Source: Acidobacteriota bacterium (GTDB lineage: Bacteria; Acidobacteriota; Terriglobia; Acidiferrales; UBA7541). Taken from it: DNA of 64,000 nucleotides. The notes under the pieces were generated by a model. That model saw only the letters and a list, made by a program, of their open reading frames with translations, was not told the DNA's origin and searched no databases. The stretch is taken from NCBI GenBank assembly GCA_003223295.1, contig QHYM01000100.1, positions 48,510-112,509 of the forward strand, read 5' to 3'. Of the stretch, positions 17,022 through 27,146 are shown one piece after another; the stretch's first letter is position 1; each line of letters opens with the position of its first letter. The translations under genes and the position numbers were made by a program.

Positions 17022-18383
17022 ATGAGCCAACTCACATTCAATCTCCAGCCCACGCGCCAAATTCTTACCGTCAGTGAACTCACGGCTCGCATCCGCGACC
17101 TGCTCGCGCGCAACTTCACCGACATCTTCGTCCAGGGCGAAATCTCCAATTGCCGCGAAGCCCAGTCCGGCCACATTTACTTCACTCTGAAGGACGATCG
17201 CGCCCAGGTCCGCTGCGTCTTCTTCAAACAGCAGCAGCGCGGCATCAAGTTCCGCCCCGAAGACGGCCTGCAAGTCACCGTGCGCGGCACCATCAGCGTT
17301 TACGAGCAGCGCGGCGAATATCAGGTTTATGTCGAGAAGATCGAGCCCATCGGCCTCGGCGCGCTCCAGCTCGCCTTCGACCAATTAAAAAAACGCCTCG
17401 AAGCCGAAGGCCTCTTCGACGCCGCGCGGAAGAAGCCGCTCCCGCTGCTTCCCAGCCGCATCGGCCTTATCACTTCGTCGCGCGGCGCGGCCGTGCGCGA
17501 CGTTGTGCGCATCCTCACGCGCCGCTTTCCCAACGTCCATCTCACTGTTTTTCCCGTGCGCGTGCAGGGAGAAGGCGCTGCTCAGGAAGTCGTCAAAGCG
17601 CTGAAGTTCTTCAACGCAAAAAAGTTTGTGGACGTTCTGATTCTCGCCCGTGGTGGCGGCTCGCTTGAAGATTTGTGGGCTTTCAACGAAGAAATCGTCG
17701 CGCGCGCCATTTTCGATTCGGAAATTCCGGTGATCTCCGGTGTTGGCCACGAAACCGATTTCACCATCGCCGATTTCGTCGCCGACGTTCGCGCCTCCAC
17801 GCCTTCCGCCGCTGCCGAACTCGTCGTGGCAACGCGCCGCGAATTCGATAAGCACATCGCCGACCTGCGCGGCGCTCTTGCCGAGCAAATGCGTTATCGC
17901 ATCCTGGTTCTCAGCCGCCGCATTCACGAGCTTTCCGGTGGTTCCGGTTTCCGCCGCCCGCTCGATTTACTTCGTCAGCAGCGCCAGCGCGCGGATGAAA
18001 TGACCGCGCGGCTCGCTCTCGGCCTCCGCGCGCGCCTGGAACAATCGCGCAAGCGCTTCAACACCGCTCATTTGCGCATCGTGTCCTTTGATTTTCGTAT
18101 GAAGATTGCCGCGTTTCGCTTGCGCCTCGAAAAGCGTGCCGCCGATCTCGGCGTTCGCGCCGAACGCCTGCTCCGCGCCAAGCGCGAGCGGGTCGCCCGC
18201 CTCGCCCTACAGCTCGAAGAACGCAGCCCCCTAAAAGTCCTCGAACGCGGCTACGCCATCGCCACCGACGCCTCCGGCAACGTTCTCCGCGACGCCGCCC
18301 AAGTCCAGATTGGCGACTCCGTCTTGCTGCAGCTCCACCGCGGCCGCCTCACCACCGAAGTGAGGAAGAAAGAAACAACATGA
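17022..18383 (+). CDS. xseA: exodeoxyribonuclease VII large subunit
   Basis: 453 residues. Degrades single-stranded DNA from both ends in complex with XseB. The N-terminal OB fold (VQGEISNCREAQSGHIYFTLKDD) is followed by the catalytic domain (ITSSRGAAVRDVVRIL, ARGGGSLEDLWAFNEE, ISGVGHETDFTIADFVADVRASTPSAAAE), a long coiled coil (about residues 285-400) and the C-terminal SPLKVLERGYAIA. No xseB follows; the next gene is convergent, so the small subunit must be elsewhere. No Shine-Dalgarno sequence precedes the ATG; instead a low-complexity CAACTGACGACTGACC stretch is there. Confidence 0.95.
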   Translation: MSQLTFNLQPTRQILTVSELTARIRDLLARNFTDIFVQGEISNCREAQSGHIYFTLKDDRAQVRCVFFKQQQRGIKFRPEDGLQVTVRGTISVYEQRGEYQVYVEKIEPIGLGALQLAFDQLKKRLEAEGLFDAARKKPLPLLPSRIGLITSSRGAAVRDVVRILTRRFPNVHLTVFPVRVQGEGAAQEVVKALKFFNAKKFVDVLILARGGGSLEDLWAFNEEIVARAIFDSEIPVISGVGHETDFTIADFVADVRASTPSAAAELVVATRREFDKHIADLRGALAEQMRYRILVLSRRIHELSGGSGFRRPLDLLRQQRQRADEMTARLALGLRARLEQSRKRFNTAHLRIVSFDFRMKIAAFRLRLEKRAADLGVRAERLLRAKRERVARLALQLEERSPLKVLERGYAIATDASGNVLRDAAQVQIGDSVLLQLHRGRLTTEVRKKETT

Positions 18384-18403
18384 ACTGTTTCCTTCCTTCT
18401 AAA

Positions 18404-19285
18404 TCAGGGCTGTGTCGCCTGTCCGGCCCTCTTCCATTTGATTTCTTCAACTCTGTCGACTAGGTAATCGGCCATCAAGAGCAGGTCGTCTCGTTCGCTG
18501 GGGCTGGCAACCGCATCCGCTTTTCGCCGGTACAAAAGATTCAGATACGCCATCGCATCATCGTAATCCGGACGCAGCGTAATCGCGTGTTTCAGGGATT
18601 CAATTCCCTCATCAATGATGGCCCCGTATTTGCGGACATATTCCTCACGAGCGTCAGGCGGGAGTGGCTCAGTGTCCTTCACTTGGTGCGCGATGTGCGC
18701 TTGGTTGTAGCGCGCTCGCAACTCGTTGTTCGCGCGAAACGACAGCGTCCAGTCAATCACGCCTACCCAGTAACAGGGTTCCGGATCCTCCGGTTTGATC
18801 TGAATGTGTTTTAGATGGAAAGACTTCGACTCTTCAAACTTCCCCGGATCATATGGCGTGCCAGCCATTTGAAAGATAAGCGAGCCGATTCCGTCGATTG
18901 CGCTCAAGTTTTGCGGATCAATATCAAGCACGCCCCGGAATTCCTCGACCGCCTTGCGCCCAAATTCCTGATTCTTCTCACTTGGCGCGCCGGGAATGTA
19001 TTGCGAAGCGTATGCGGTAGCAAGATACAGCCGCGCATTCATCAGCTTCGGGTCCAGCAGTTTAGCGCGTTGGAACTCAACAATGGCTTCATCATACTGG
19101 CCGTTCTTGAAGACTTGGACACCCTGATTGAGTGCCTGGCGTGCTTGTCTCTGATCTTCCGTTTGCGGTGGTGCCTCTTGAGCAGGCAATCTCGGTGCCA
19201 TCAGGTTGCTCAGAAAAACCAACCACACGATCACAACCCCGGCACAAATACCCGCCGGGAATACACTGCTTCTGAATTTGTGCAT
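18404..19285 (-). CDS. TPR-repeat protein, membrane-anchored or secreted
   Basis: 293 residues. An N-terminal hydrophobic segment (VVIVWLVFLSNLMA, about residues 17-31) acts as signal or anchor. At least three tetratricopeptide units are visible: ALNQGVQVFKNGQYDEAIVEFQRAKLLDP, the LYLATAYASQYIPG unit ending in EEFRGVLDIDPQNL, and SLKHAITLRPDYDDAMAYLNLLYRRKAD. TPR proteins mediate protein contacts; no partner is evident. It is convergent with xseA (20 bases) and lies downstream of lepA on the same strand, with about 140 bases between. Confidence 0.75.
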   Translation of the reverse strand: MHKFRSSVFPAGICAGVVIVWLVFLSNLMAPRLPAQEAPPQTEDQRQARQALNQGVQVFKNGQYDEAIVEFQRAKLLDPKLMNARLYLATAYASQYIPGAPSEKNQEFGRKAVEEFRGVLDIDPQNLSAIDGIGSLIFQMAGTPYDPGKFEESKSFHLKHIQIKPEDPEPCYWVGVIDWTLSFRANNELRARYNQAHIAHQVKDTEPLPPDAREEYVRKYGAIIDEGIESLKHAITLRPDYDDAMAYLNLLYRRKADAVASPSERDDLLLMADYLVDRVEEIKWKRAGQATQP

Positions 19286-19394
19286 GGAAATCCCCGGTTA
19301 ACCTGCGGGCAGTCTCATTCTACCCTCGGCCGCCGCCGTAGGGAACCTCGAAAACGCGGAGAGACAGCTAGCACCGGAAATGATTTTGGGGCCC

Positions 19395-19422
19395 AAAACT
19401 TAGAACTTACAACTGATGACTT
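19395..19422 (-). repeat. AAGT/AGTT element following lepA
   Basis: AAAACTTAGAACTTACAACTGATGACTT on the plus strand, beginning five bases past the lepA stop on the minus strand. It differs at only three of 28 positions from the stretch at 46465-46492, which also lies directly after a minus-strand stop codon. Confidence 0.5.
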
Positions 19423-19426
19423 GAAA

Positions 19427-21235
19427 CTATTCTTCGTCGGAGGAGGAAACTTTCAAAACTGCAAGGAACGCTTCCTGCGGAATATCGACTTGGCCGACGC
19501 GCTTCATGCGGCGCTTGCCTTCTTTTTGCTTTTCGAGGAGTTTGCGTTTGCGCGTGATGTCTCCGCCGTAGCACTTGGCCAACACGTTCTTGCGGATCGC
19601 CGCAACCGTTTCGCGCGCGATCACGCGGCTGCCGATGGCCGCCTGAATCGGCACTTCGAACATTTGCCGCGGAATCAGTTTCCGCAGGCGCGAGACGAGT
19701 TCGCGCCCGCGCTCGTATGCAAAATCGCGGTGAACAATGAGCGCCAGCGCATCCACCGGCTCGCCACCGACCAGCACGTCCAGCTTTACCAAGTCCGATT
19801 CGCTGTAGCCCGCAAGGTGGTAGTCGAGCGAAGCGTAGCCCCGTGAAGTCGATTTCAGCCGATCGTAGAAATCGAGCACGATTTCGTTGAGCGGCAATTC
19901 GTAAGTGAGCATCACGCGCGTCGGCGACAGGTACTCGAACTTGTTTTGCGTGCCCCGCTTCTCCTGGCAGAGCTGCAGGATTCCGCCGATCGAATCGTCG
20001 TTGGTGATGATCATGGCCTTGATGATCGGCTCTTCGATTTTTTGAATGTCGCTGGGATTCGGAAACTTCGCCGGGCTGTCGACTTCCGTCACTTCGCCGG
20101 TCACCCGTGTGATGCGGTAGCGCACGCTCGGCGCCGTGGTAATCAGGTTGAGCCCGAACTCGCGCTCCAATCGCTCCTGCACAATTTCCATGTGCAGCAG
20201 GCCAAGGAAGCCGCAGCGGAAGCCGAAGCCCAGCGCGACGGAATTCTCCGGCTCATAGAAAAACGCTGCGTCGTTCAACTGCAATTTTCCGAGGGCATCG
20301 CGCAGCGGCTCGTAATCATCGGCAAGCACGGGAAAAAGCCCAGCGAAGACCATCGGCTTGATGGCTTCGAAACCCGGCAGCGCGGGAGCCGGCCGATCGA
20401 CTTCGATCACCGTGTCGCCCATGCGCGCATCGGCAACGCGCTTGATGTTCGCGACGATGAAGCCGACGTCGCCCGCTTCGAGCTCTTCAAGCGCGACGGG
20501 CTTTGGCGTGAGCGTGCCAAGCTGCTCGGCTTCGTAGGTTTGGTCGCCGGCGACGAGTTTCACTTTTAGGTGATTCGTCACGCGTCCTTCTTTGACGCGC
20601 ACCAGAATCACGGCGCCACGGTAAATGTCGAACCACGAATCGAAAATCAGTGCCTGCAAAGGGTTTTCCGCGCTGCCTTTCGGGGGCGGTACACGCGCCA
20701 CAATCGCTTCGATAACGTCCTCGACGCCGAGGCCGCTCTTGGCGCTGATCATCAGCGCGTCATCGGCCGGAATCGCTAGCACGCTCTCGATTTGCTCTTT
20801 CACGAAGTCCGGTTGCGCCGCAGGCAAATCAATTTTGTTGATCACCGGAAGGATGGTGAGGTTGTGTCCCGCGGCAAGAAAAGTATTCGCGACGGTTTGC
20901 GCTTCTACGCCCTGCGAAGCGTCCACCACCAGCAGCGCACCTTCGCACGCGGAGAGCGCGCGGGAAACTTCGTAGGAAAAATCCACGTGCCCCGGCGTAT
21001 CGATTAAATTCAAGCGGTAGGTGTTTCCGTCTTTCGCTTTGTAGTGCAGGCGAATGCTTTTCGCTTTGATGGTGATGCCGCGCTCGCGCTCCAGGTCCAT
21101 GGAGTCGAGAACCTGCTCGTGCATTTCGCGTTCGGAAAGCGCACCGGTCATTTCGAGCAAGCGGTCGGCCAGTGTGGATTTGCCGTGGTCGATGTGCGCG
21201 ATGATGCAGAAATTCCGTATGAACTTTGGATCCAT
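19427..21235 (-). CDS. lepA: elongation factor 4 (back-translocating GTPase)
   Basis: 602 residues, full length. Translation factor GTPase with G1 [15 protein letters not shown]3 [13 protein letters not shown]4 NKIDLP and the LepA-specific C-terminal domain ending [25 protein letters not shown]. Acts on the ribosome, where it can reverse or remodel mispositioned translocation. Starts [21 protein letters not shown], as expected. Often paired with lepB (signal peptidase), but none is present here. The next downstream gene is a TPR protein. Confidence 0.97.
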   Translation of the reverse strand: MDPKFIRNFCIIAHIDHGKSTLADRLLEMTGALSEREMHEQVLDSMDLERERGITIKAKSIRLHYKAKDGNTYRLNLIDTPGHVDFSYEVSRALSACEGALLVVDASQGVEAQTVANTFLAAGHNLTILPVINKIDLPAAQPDFVKEQIESVLAIPADDALMISAKSGLGVEDVIEAIVARVPPPKGSAENPLQALIFDSWFDIYRGAVILVRVKEGRVTNHLKVKLVAGDQTYEAEQLGTLTPKPVALEELEAGDVGFIVANIKRVADARMGDTVIEVDRPAPALPGFEAIKPMVFAGLFPVLADDYEPLRDALGKLQLNDAAFFYEPENSVALGFGFRCGFLGLLHMEIVQERLEREFGLNLITTAPSVRYRITRVTGEVTEVDSPAKFPNPSDIQKIEEPIIKAMIITNDDSIGGILQLCQEKRGTQNKFEYLSPTRVMLTYELPLNEIVLDFYDRLKSTSRGYASLDYHLAGYSESDLVKLDVLVGGEPVDALALIVHRDFAYERGRELVSRLRKLIPRQMFEVPIQAAIGSRVIARETVAAIRKNVLAKCYGGDITRKRKLLEKQKEGKRRMKRVGQVDIPQEAFLAVLKVSSSDEE

Positions 21236-21480
21236 GTAGCTCGATTATCGCCCAGCTTTGCAATTGCTATTCGTTTTTTCAGTTACCGGCAGGAGCCGCT
21301 TCTTTTGAGGACAATGCGCCTCACGCAAGCAAAAACCGTGCCGAGTAAACATTCAGTTTGCCACAATTCGGAGTTCTGCGCAGCCGCAGAGAAAAGTTGC
21401 GGAGAAGCGTTGCCCCCCATCGGAAGGCGGGGGAGCAGGAGCGAAGCGCTAGTCGAAATGAGATGCGACTACGCCGCTAC

Positions 21481-23934
21481 TCATTCTTCGCGGAGGATTC
21501 GAACGGGCTCGATCCGCGTGGCGCGATAGGCCGGAATCATAGTAGCGAAGATGCCGACCATCAAAAGAAGCAGAGCGACGGCGGCAAAAGTGAGCGGATC
21601 GGTAGCGCGGACGCCGTAAATGAGAGAAGAGACGACGCGGCTGAGGGCCAGCGCGGCGGCGAGGCCAAGCGCGACACCGAGGAGGATCGGCTTCAAGCCA
21701 TCGGTGAGGATCATTCGAACGACGTCCTGGCGGGAGGCGCCGAGGGCGATGCGAATGCCGATTTCGCGCACGCGTCGGCGAACGGTATAGGAAAGAACAC
21801 TGTAAATACCAACCGCGGCAAGCACCAACGCGAGCCCCGCGAAACAGGCGAGTAGAAGCATATTGAAACGTTGCGAGGAGACGGATTGAGTAGTCACGTC
21901 GTTCATGCTCATCACGTCGACCACAGGAAGGTCCGGCCCGACCTGATGGATGGCGCTGGTGACCGCGGATACGGAATTCATGGGATCGGAATTTGTGCGC
22001 ACCGTGAAAGTCATGCCGAAGGAGCGCCAGGGCTCACTAGGAGGAGCCGTGAGCTGCGCCAGCGCAACGTAAATCGTCGCCACCGGACGCGTCTCGTCCA
22101 GCGAATCGAGCTTTACATCACCTACAATGCCGACAACTTCGCGAACGACACCCGGGAAAAAGGTGAGAGTCAAGCGCCTGCCGAGAGGATCTTCATTGGG
22201 CCAAAAACGGCGGGCGAGAGAATCGCTGATGAGCGCCACGCCAGGCCTGCCCGCGGCATCAGAATCTGAGAAGTCGCGCCCTCTCAAGATCGGAATGTGC
22301 ATTGCGCGAGCGTAGCCGGGGCTGATCAGGCGAACGTCCACTTCAGGCTGCTCAGACATGGGCAGGACGGGGCGGCCTTCGATGGAAAAAGGCTGATGCG
22401 AGCCGCCGTCGCCGAGCGGCAAGCTATCGATAACGCCCACGGAATCGACTCCAGGAAGGGCCCGAATGCGCGTCAGAGCATCCTGGAAAAAACCAATCTG
22501 ACCAGCAGGAGAAGAATATCGGTTTGCAGAAAGCGGGACCGTCATGGTGAGCACATTGTGAGGGTCGAAACCCGGCTGGACTTTGCGCAGTTCCCAAAGG
22601 CTGCGGATCATGAGTCCCGCACCGATCAGCAACACCAGCGAAAGCGCAACTTCGGTGACGACAAGAAGGCGGCGCGTTCCGCCGCCGCGAGCATCAGAGC
22701 TGCCGCGGCTCTGGCCCTGTTTGAGGGCTTCGTTGACGTCGGCTCTTGTGAAGCGCACCGAAGGAATGAGGCCTGCCAGGACACCGGCGACAACAGAAAG
22801 AAGAAGAGTAAACGCCAGTACCTGGGCGTCCAGCGTGATGGGCATGAACTTTGGGATGCGATCGCCGAGAACCTTCACGATCAAAGTGATGCCGAAACGG
22901 GCGAGAAAGAGCCCGAGTGCTCCGCCCGCAACGGAGAGAAGCACGGTTTCGGCAAGGATCTGGCGCAGGACAACGAAACGAGAGGCGCCGAGGGCCGTTC
23001 GAATGGCGATTTCTTTGCGCCGCGCAAGAGTCTTGGCGAGGACGAGATTAGCGACGTTGGCGCAGGCAATGAGCAGAACAAACGCAACGGCCCCCAGAAG
23101 AACGAGCAGCGCGGGCCGCACATCGCCGACGAGCTGTTCGCGCAAAGGGACGATGATGGCGCCCCAGCCTTTGTCATCTTCGGGATATAGTTGTTCGAGT
23201 CGGGTGGAAATGGCGCTGAGCTCTGCTTGCGCCTGACGGATGTCGACGCCTTGCTTCAGGCGGGCGACCACCAGGTAATTGTGATTGCCGCGAACCGCGC
23301 GGGTCTCGTTGGACCACGCAAGTGGGACCCAGACCTTGGCCCAGCTTGGGAACTGGAACGTTTCCGGCATGACGCCGACGATGGAATAGGTTTCGCCATC
23401 AAGAAGGATGCTGCGGCCGACGATATCGCGATCGGAAGCGAAATGGTCGCGCCAGAAATTGTAACCGAGCAGGACGACGTGACCTTGGCCGGGGCGGTCT
23501 TCGTCAGGTGCGAACGTACGGCCCAGCAGTGGCTGGACACGGAGCAAAGGAAAAAAATCAGGAGCGACCGCCGCGGCTTGAATAGCTTCGGGACGCTCTT
23601 TTCCGCCGACGTTGAAGGACCGGAATCCGTAAGCGGCCATGTGTTCGAACGAGGAACTCTGGCTCCGCCAGTCGAGGTAGTTGGCCGGAGATACCGAAAA
23701 CATGGTCAGGCCGGGGAAACTCTTGGCTGGAGGAACGTGCCAGACCTGCATGATGCGGGAAGGGTCGTCGAAGGGTAGGGGACGGAGGAGAACGGCGTTA
23801 ACGACGGAGAAGATGGCGGTGTTGGCCCCGATGCCCAAAGCAAGCACTATAGCCGCTGCGGCGGAGAAACCCGGATTGCGGCGCAGGATGCGAAGGGAAA
23901 AGCGCAGGTCAGAAAGCAGGTCTCGCATGGCCAT
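21481..23934 (-). CDS. ABC transporter permease, MacB/FtsX type (ADOP class)
   Basis: 817 residues from ATG 23934, chosen because AGGAG lies seven bases upstream; the track's GTG is six codons earlier. Layout: N-terminal helix with NPGFSAAAAIVLALGIGANTAIFS, a periplasmic MacB core domain, three FtsX helices (about residues 285-400), then a second core domain and three C-terminal helices ending YRATRIEPVRILREE. This two-FtsX-unit architecture is that of acidobacterial duplicated orphan permeases. No ABC ATPase gene is adjacent, so the partner and substrate are unknown. It ends with a plus-strand ORF shadow only. Confidence 0.88.
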   Translation of the reverse strand: MAMRDLLSDLRFSLRILRRNPGFSAAAAIVLALGIGANTAIFSVVNAVLLRPLPFDDPSRIMQVWHVPPAKSFPGLTMFSVSPANYLDWRSQSSSFEHMAAYGFRSFNVGGKERPEAIQAAAVAPDFFPLLRVQPLLGRTFAPDEDRPGQGHVVLLGYNFWRDHFASDRDIVGRSILLDGETYSIVGVMPETFQFPSWAKVWVPLAWSNETRAVRGNHNYLVVARLKQGVDIRQAQAELSAISTRLEQLYPEDDKGWGAIIVPLREQLVGDVRPALLVLLGAVAFVLLIACANVANLVLAKTLARRKEIAIRTALGASRFVVLRQILAETVLLSVAGGALGLFLARFGITLIVKVLGDRIPKFMPITLDAQVLAFTLLLSVVAGVLAGLIPSVRFTRADVNEALKQGQSRGSSDARGGGTRRLLVVTEVALSLVLLIGAGLMIRSLWELRKVQPGFDPHNVLTMTVPLSANRYSSPAGQIGFFQDALTRIRALPGVDSVGVIDSLPLGDGGSHQPFSIEGRPVLPMSEQPEVDVRLISPGYARAMHIPILRGRDFSDSDAAGRPGVALISDSLARRFWPNEDPLGRRLTLTFFPGVVREVVGIVGDVKLDSLDETRPVATIYVALAQLTAPPSEPWRSFGMTFTVRTNSDPMNSVSAVTSAIHQVGPDLPVVDVMSMNDVTTQSVSSQRFNMLLLACFAGLALVLAAVGIYSVLSYTVRRRVREIGIRIALGASRQDVVRMILTDGLKPILLGVALGLAAALALSRVVSSLIYGVRATDPLTFAAVALLLLMVGIFATMIPAYRATRIEPVRILREE

Positions 23935-24205
23935 GGATACACTCCTGATCACTTATTGCCTAGAGGCCGTGACATACATTAGAACGAGAAAAGGCGGGTA
24001 AATGTTTCTTGTGAATATTATTGCCTGAACCCAGCTTGCACAGTTCACGGCGGTGGGCTATTTTCACCAAACTGACCCAGTACCGAAACCTGTCCTGCTT
24101 GACGGTTATTGGCCCCCGACATAGAGTTCCCGGAACCGCTGACTTCATTGCGCGTCATCAACCGCAGAGAAATCGCTGACGCGGCGAACTCGGGAAGAGG
24201 GGAAC

Positions 24206-25525
24206 TTGGGAAACCAGGCGAGCGCCGCCGAGAAATCTTTCGAGGGCAAAACGATCCGGAAGCTGCAGATCCGGCTGATTCCGTTCCTCTTTGTGCTTTA
24301 CGTGGTCGCGATGATCGACCGCATCAATATAGGCTTTGCCGGGCTGACGATGAACAAGGACCTGGGCCTCAGCAGCCAGCAGTTTTCCATCGCGGCAGGA
24401 ATTTTTTTCATCGGGTATTTTCTTTTCGAAGTGCCCAGCAACTTGATTCTGCACAAAATCGGAGCGCGCGTCTGGATTGCGCGGATTCTATTGACCTGGG
24501 GATTCATCGCCTCGCTGACCGGGCTGGTGCAGAGCGTCCCTCAGTTGTACATTGCGCGTGTTCTGCTCGGATTTGCCGAAGCGGGCTATTATCCTGGAAT
24601 CGTCTTGTATCTGACGTATTGGTTCCCGCAGCGGGAACAGGCGCGAGTGCTCTCCCTCTTCCTGACGGGGTTTGCCGTGAACAGCATCGTGGGATCGCCG
24701 ATCTCCGGCTTTATTTTGGATCACGTGCACTGGCTGGGGGTGGCAAGCTGGCGTTGGCTCTTTATCCTCGAAGGAATTCCCGCCATCGCTCTCGGATTTC
24801 TTACCTATTCTGTGTTGCCAAACCGTCCGGGCGAAGCGAAGTTTTTGACCGGCGAGGAAAAGGAGTGGCTGCGAGCGGAGCTGGAGCGGGAAGATCAACT
24901 GAAAGTACAGCGAGGGAGGCAGTCGGCACTGGAAGGGATGACAAATCCGCGAGTATGGCACCTGGTGGCCATCTATTTCGCGATGATGATCGGGAGCTAC
25001 ACGCTGAGTTTCTTTGCGCCGCAACTCGTGAAGTCTTTGTCCAAGGAATATTCGAACAGTCTGACCAGCTACCTGGTGATGATTCCATACATCGTTGCGC
25101 TCGCCGGGATGGTCCTTGTCGGCCGCAGTTCGGATCGCCGGATGGAGCGCCGGTATCACGCGGCGACTTGCTTGGTGGTGGGAGGAATTGGGTTTTTGTC
25201 GCTGGGCTGGGTTCATTCTCCTTTTGTGACCGTGGCCTTGCTGTCGCTTCTGGCGCTCGGTTATTGCAGCTCCCTCAGCCCTTTCTGGGCGATGCCCAGC
25301 GAATTTCTGACGGGATTCTCTGCCGCCAGCGGAATCGCTTTAATCAATTCGGCGGGAAATTTAGGCGGGTTTTTCGGGCCGTCCTTGGTTGGCTTCATCA
25401 CGCAGAAGACTGGCACGCTGTACGGTGGCCTCGCGTTCGCTGGGGTTTCTTTGCTGATGGCCGCAACGCTTGTCTTGCTCCTTCCGAAAATTGCGCCCGT
25501 CCGAGTACCAGCGGAAATGCGGTGA
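24206..25525 (+). CDS. MFS transporter, anion:cation symporter (ACS) type
   Basis: 439 residues, twelve predicted membrane helices. MIDRINIGFAGLTMNKDLGLS in the first loop and FEVPSNLILHKIGAR in the second match the ACS subfamily, which moves organic anions such as phthalate, galactonate, glucarate or allantoate. The TTG start follows AGAGGGGAAC. A carbamoylase/allantoate-amidohydrolase-like enzyme follows 57 bases later, suggesting that the pair takes up and breaks down a ureido or N-carbamoyl compound; this is inferred from adjacency only. Confidence 0.85.
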   Translation: MGNQASAAEKSFEGKTIRKLQIRLIPFLFVLYVVAMIDRINIGFAGLTMNKDLGLSSQQFSIAAGIFFIGYFLFEVPSNLILHKIGARVWIARILLTWGFIASLTGLVQSVPQLYIARVLLGFAEAGYYPGIVLYLTYWFPQREQARVLSLFLTGFAVNSIVGSPISGFILDHVHWLGVASWRWLFILEGIPAIALGFLTYSVLPNRPGEAKFLTGEEKEWLRAELEREDQLKVQRGRQSALEGMTNPRVWHLVAIYFAMMIGSYTLSFFAPQLVKSLSKEYSNSLTSYLVMIPYIVALAGMVLVGRSSDRRMERRYHAATCLVVGGIGFLSLGWVHSPFVTVALLSLLALGYCSSLSPFWAMPSEFLTGFSAASGIALINSAGNLGGFFGPSLVGFITQKTGTLYGGLAFAGVSLLMAATLVLLLPKIAPVRVPAEMR

Positions 25526-25582
25526 GGCTTTGAACTGCAATGGGAGCTCCGTCGATTAATCTCGAGCGAGGAGACACGGACA

Positions 25583-26899
25583 ATGCTTGTGAACCGGCGT
25601 GAATTGCTCTATGGCATGGCTGTCGCGTGCGCTGCCATGTCTGAGTTCTCTGCGTTCCAGGAGAGACAAAACGGCCTGCGGATTAATGCCGCGCGACTGC
25701 AGAGGCGGCTTGAGGATCTCAGCGTCAACGGGCGGCCTGCCGGTGGGACATTTGCCGATGGCGTGAGCCGTGTGGCTTATTCGGATGCTGACGTTGGCGG
25801 GAGGAAATATGCGATGGCAGCGATGGGCGAGGCAGGGCTGAAGCCGCGCATCGATCCGGCTGGAAACATTTTTGGAGCACGCGCGGGGTCGGATGCATCA
25901 CTACTGCGCATTCTTTTTGGTTCGCACATCGATTCGGTGCCGAACGGCGGCAACTTTGACGGTGACCTAGGCTCCATGTCCGCGATCGAGGTGATGCGGA
26001 CTCTGGAAGAACATCACGTGGCCACGACGCATCCACTGGAGATGGTCATCTGGTCAAACGAGGAGAATCTGGTTGGCAGCGCGGGGGCTGGCGGAGGATT
26101 GGGTGAGGGTGTGCTCAATCGCGTGTTCAACGGCATCCGCGTGGAAGACGGCCTGCGCAGGATTGGAGGTGACCCTGCGCGGCTGGTGGAATCGCGTATC
26201 ACTCCGCACTCGTTTTGTTGCTATCTGGAGTTGCACATCGAGCAGGGCGGCACGCTCGACAAAGCCAAGATTCCGATTGGCGTGGTGGAAGGCATCGTCA
26301 GCATTGACGAATACGAGGTGGAGATTCACGGATTTGCGAATCACGCCGGGACGACTCCCATGCCGGAGCGGCGCAACGCTTTGCTGGCGGCTGCCAAGCT
26401 GATCGAAGTGGTGCAGGAAGCGGTGACGCGAGAGCCAGGGCGCCAAGTGGGAACGGTTGGGCAGTTGCAGGTTTTTCCGAATGCTCACAACGTTGTGCCG
26501 GGTTTGGTGAAACATACGATTGAGTTGCGGGACCTTTCCGCGGAGAAGATCGCCCGCCTGGGCGAGGAGATTCAGCGGCGGGCGCAAGAAATTGCACGTC
26601 AGACAGGAACGGAGATTCAAATCAAGAAAGTCGATCACGATCCGCCGGCGAATGCCGATCCCGGAATTCAGGCAAGAATCGAACAGGCCGCGGCTGGCCT
26701 GGGACTGAAAACAATGCGTCTGCCAAGCGGCGCGGGGCATGATGCGCAATGGATGGCTCGGCTGGCGCCGATGGGAATGATTTTTGTTCCCAGCCTTCGA
26801 GGGATTAGCCATTCGCCGAAAGAGCTTACCGCGTGGCAGGATTGCGCGAATGGAGCCAACGTGCTTCTGCAGACCATTCTTTCGCTCGACCAACTTTAA
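25583..26899 (+). CDS. Zn-dependent amidohydrolase, N-carbamoyl-L-amino-acid hydrolase / allantoate amidohydrolase type
   Basis: 438 residues. M20 subfamily motifs: FGSHIDSVPNGGNFDGDLG (His and bridging Asp), WSNEE (Glu), ELHIEQGGTLD (His), FANHAGTTPM in the dimerisation domain and SGAGHDAQ (His). It should hydrolyse N-carbamoyl or ureido groups with two metal ions. The N-terminus NRRELLYGMAVACAA has twin arginines followed by a hydrophobic stretch, suggesting Tat export. Placed just behind the MFS gene, probably one transcript. The exact substrate cannot be told from sequence. Confidence 0.85.
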   Translation: MLVNRRELLYGMAVACAAMSEFSAFQERQNGLRINAARLQRRLEDLSVNGRPAGGTFADGVSRVAYSDADVGGRKYAMAAMGEAGLKPRIDPAGNIFGARAGSDASLLRILFGSHIDSVPNGGNFDGDLGSMSAIEVMRTLEEHHVATTHPLEMVIWSNEENLVGSAGAGGGLGEGVLNRVFNGIRVEDGLRRIGGDPARLVESRITPHSFCCYLELHIEQGGTLDKAKIPIGVVEGIVSIDEYEVEIHGFANHAGTTPMPERRNALLAAAKLIEVVQEAVTREPGRQVGTVGQLQVFPNAHNVVPGLVKHTIELRDLSAEKIARLGEEIQRRAQEIARQTGTEIQIKKVDHDPPANADPGIQARIEQAAAGLGLKTMRLPSGAGHDAQWMARLAPMGMIFVPSLRGISHSPKELTAWQDCANGANVLLQTILSLDQL

Positions 26900-27146
26900 T
26901 GCCAAAACCAGTGTGATTAAGCATCCGTTTCTTTAACCGCTGTCTGGCGACGCAATAGTTGCACCGACGATCAAATACGGGAAAACACGGATAGACAGGT
27001 TGCCGGTGTTTTTCCTACATTTTGTTTTTCGCTGAACCGGCGAGGTCCGGTGTCCCTGGCAAGTTGGGGCGGTGTTGGAGCGCAAGAGGAACGAACATAA
27101 CCTCGGCAGCTGGTTTTGTGTGTCCATCTACTTGGCAGGAGGATCT

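Noticed and set aside
18384-18403. xseB downstream of xseA
   Set aside because: Only 20 bases separate xseA from a convergent gene; no room for it.
24109-25533. 474-residue plus-strand ORF
   Set aside because: Out-of-frame overlap of the MFS gene, which has clear membrane helices in its own frame.
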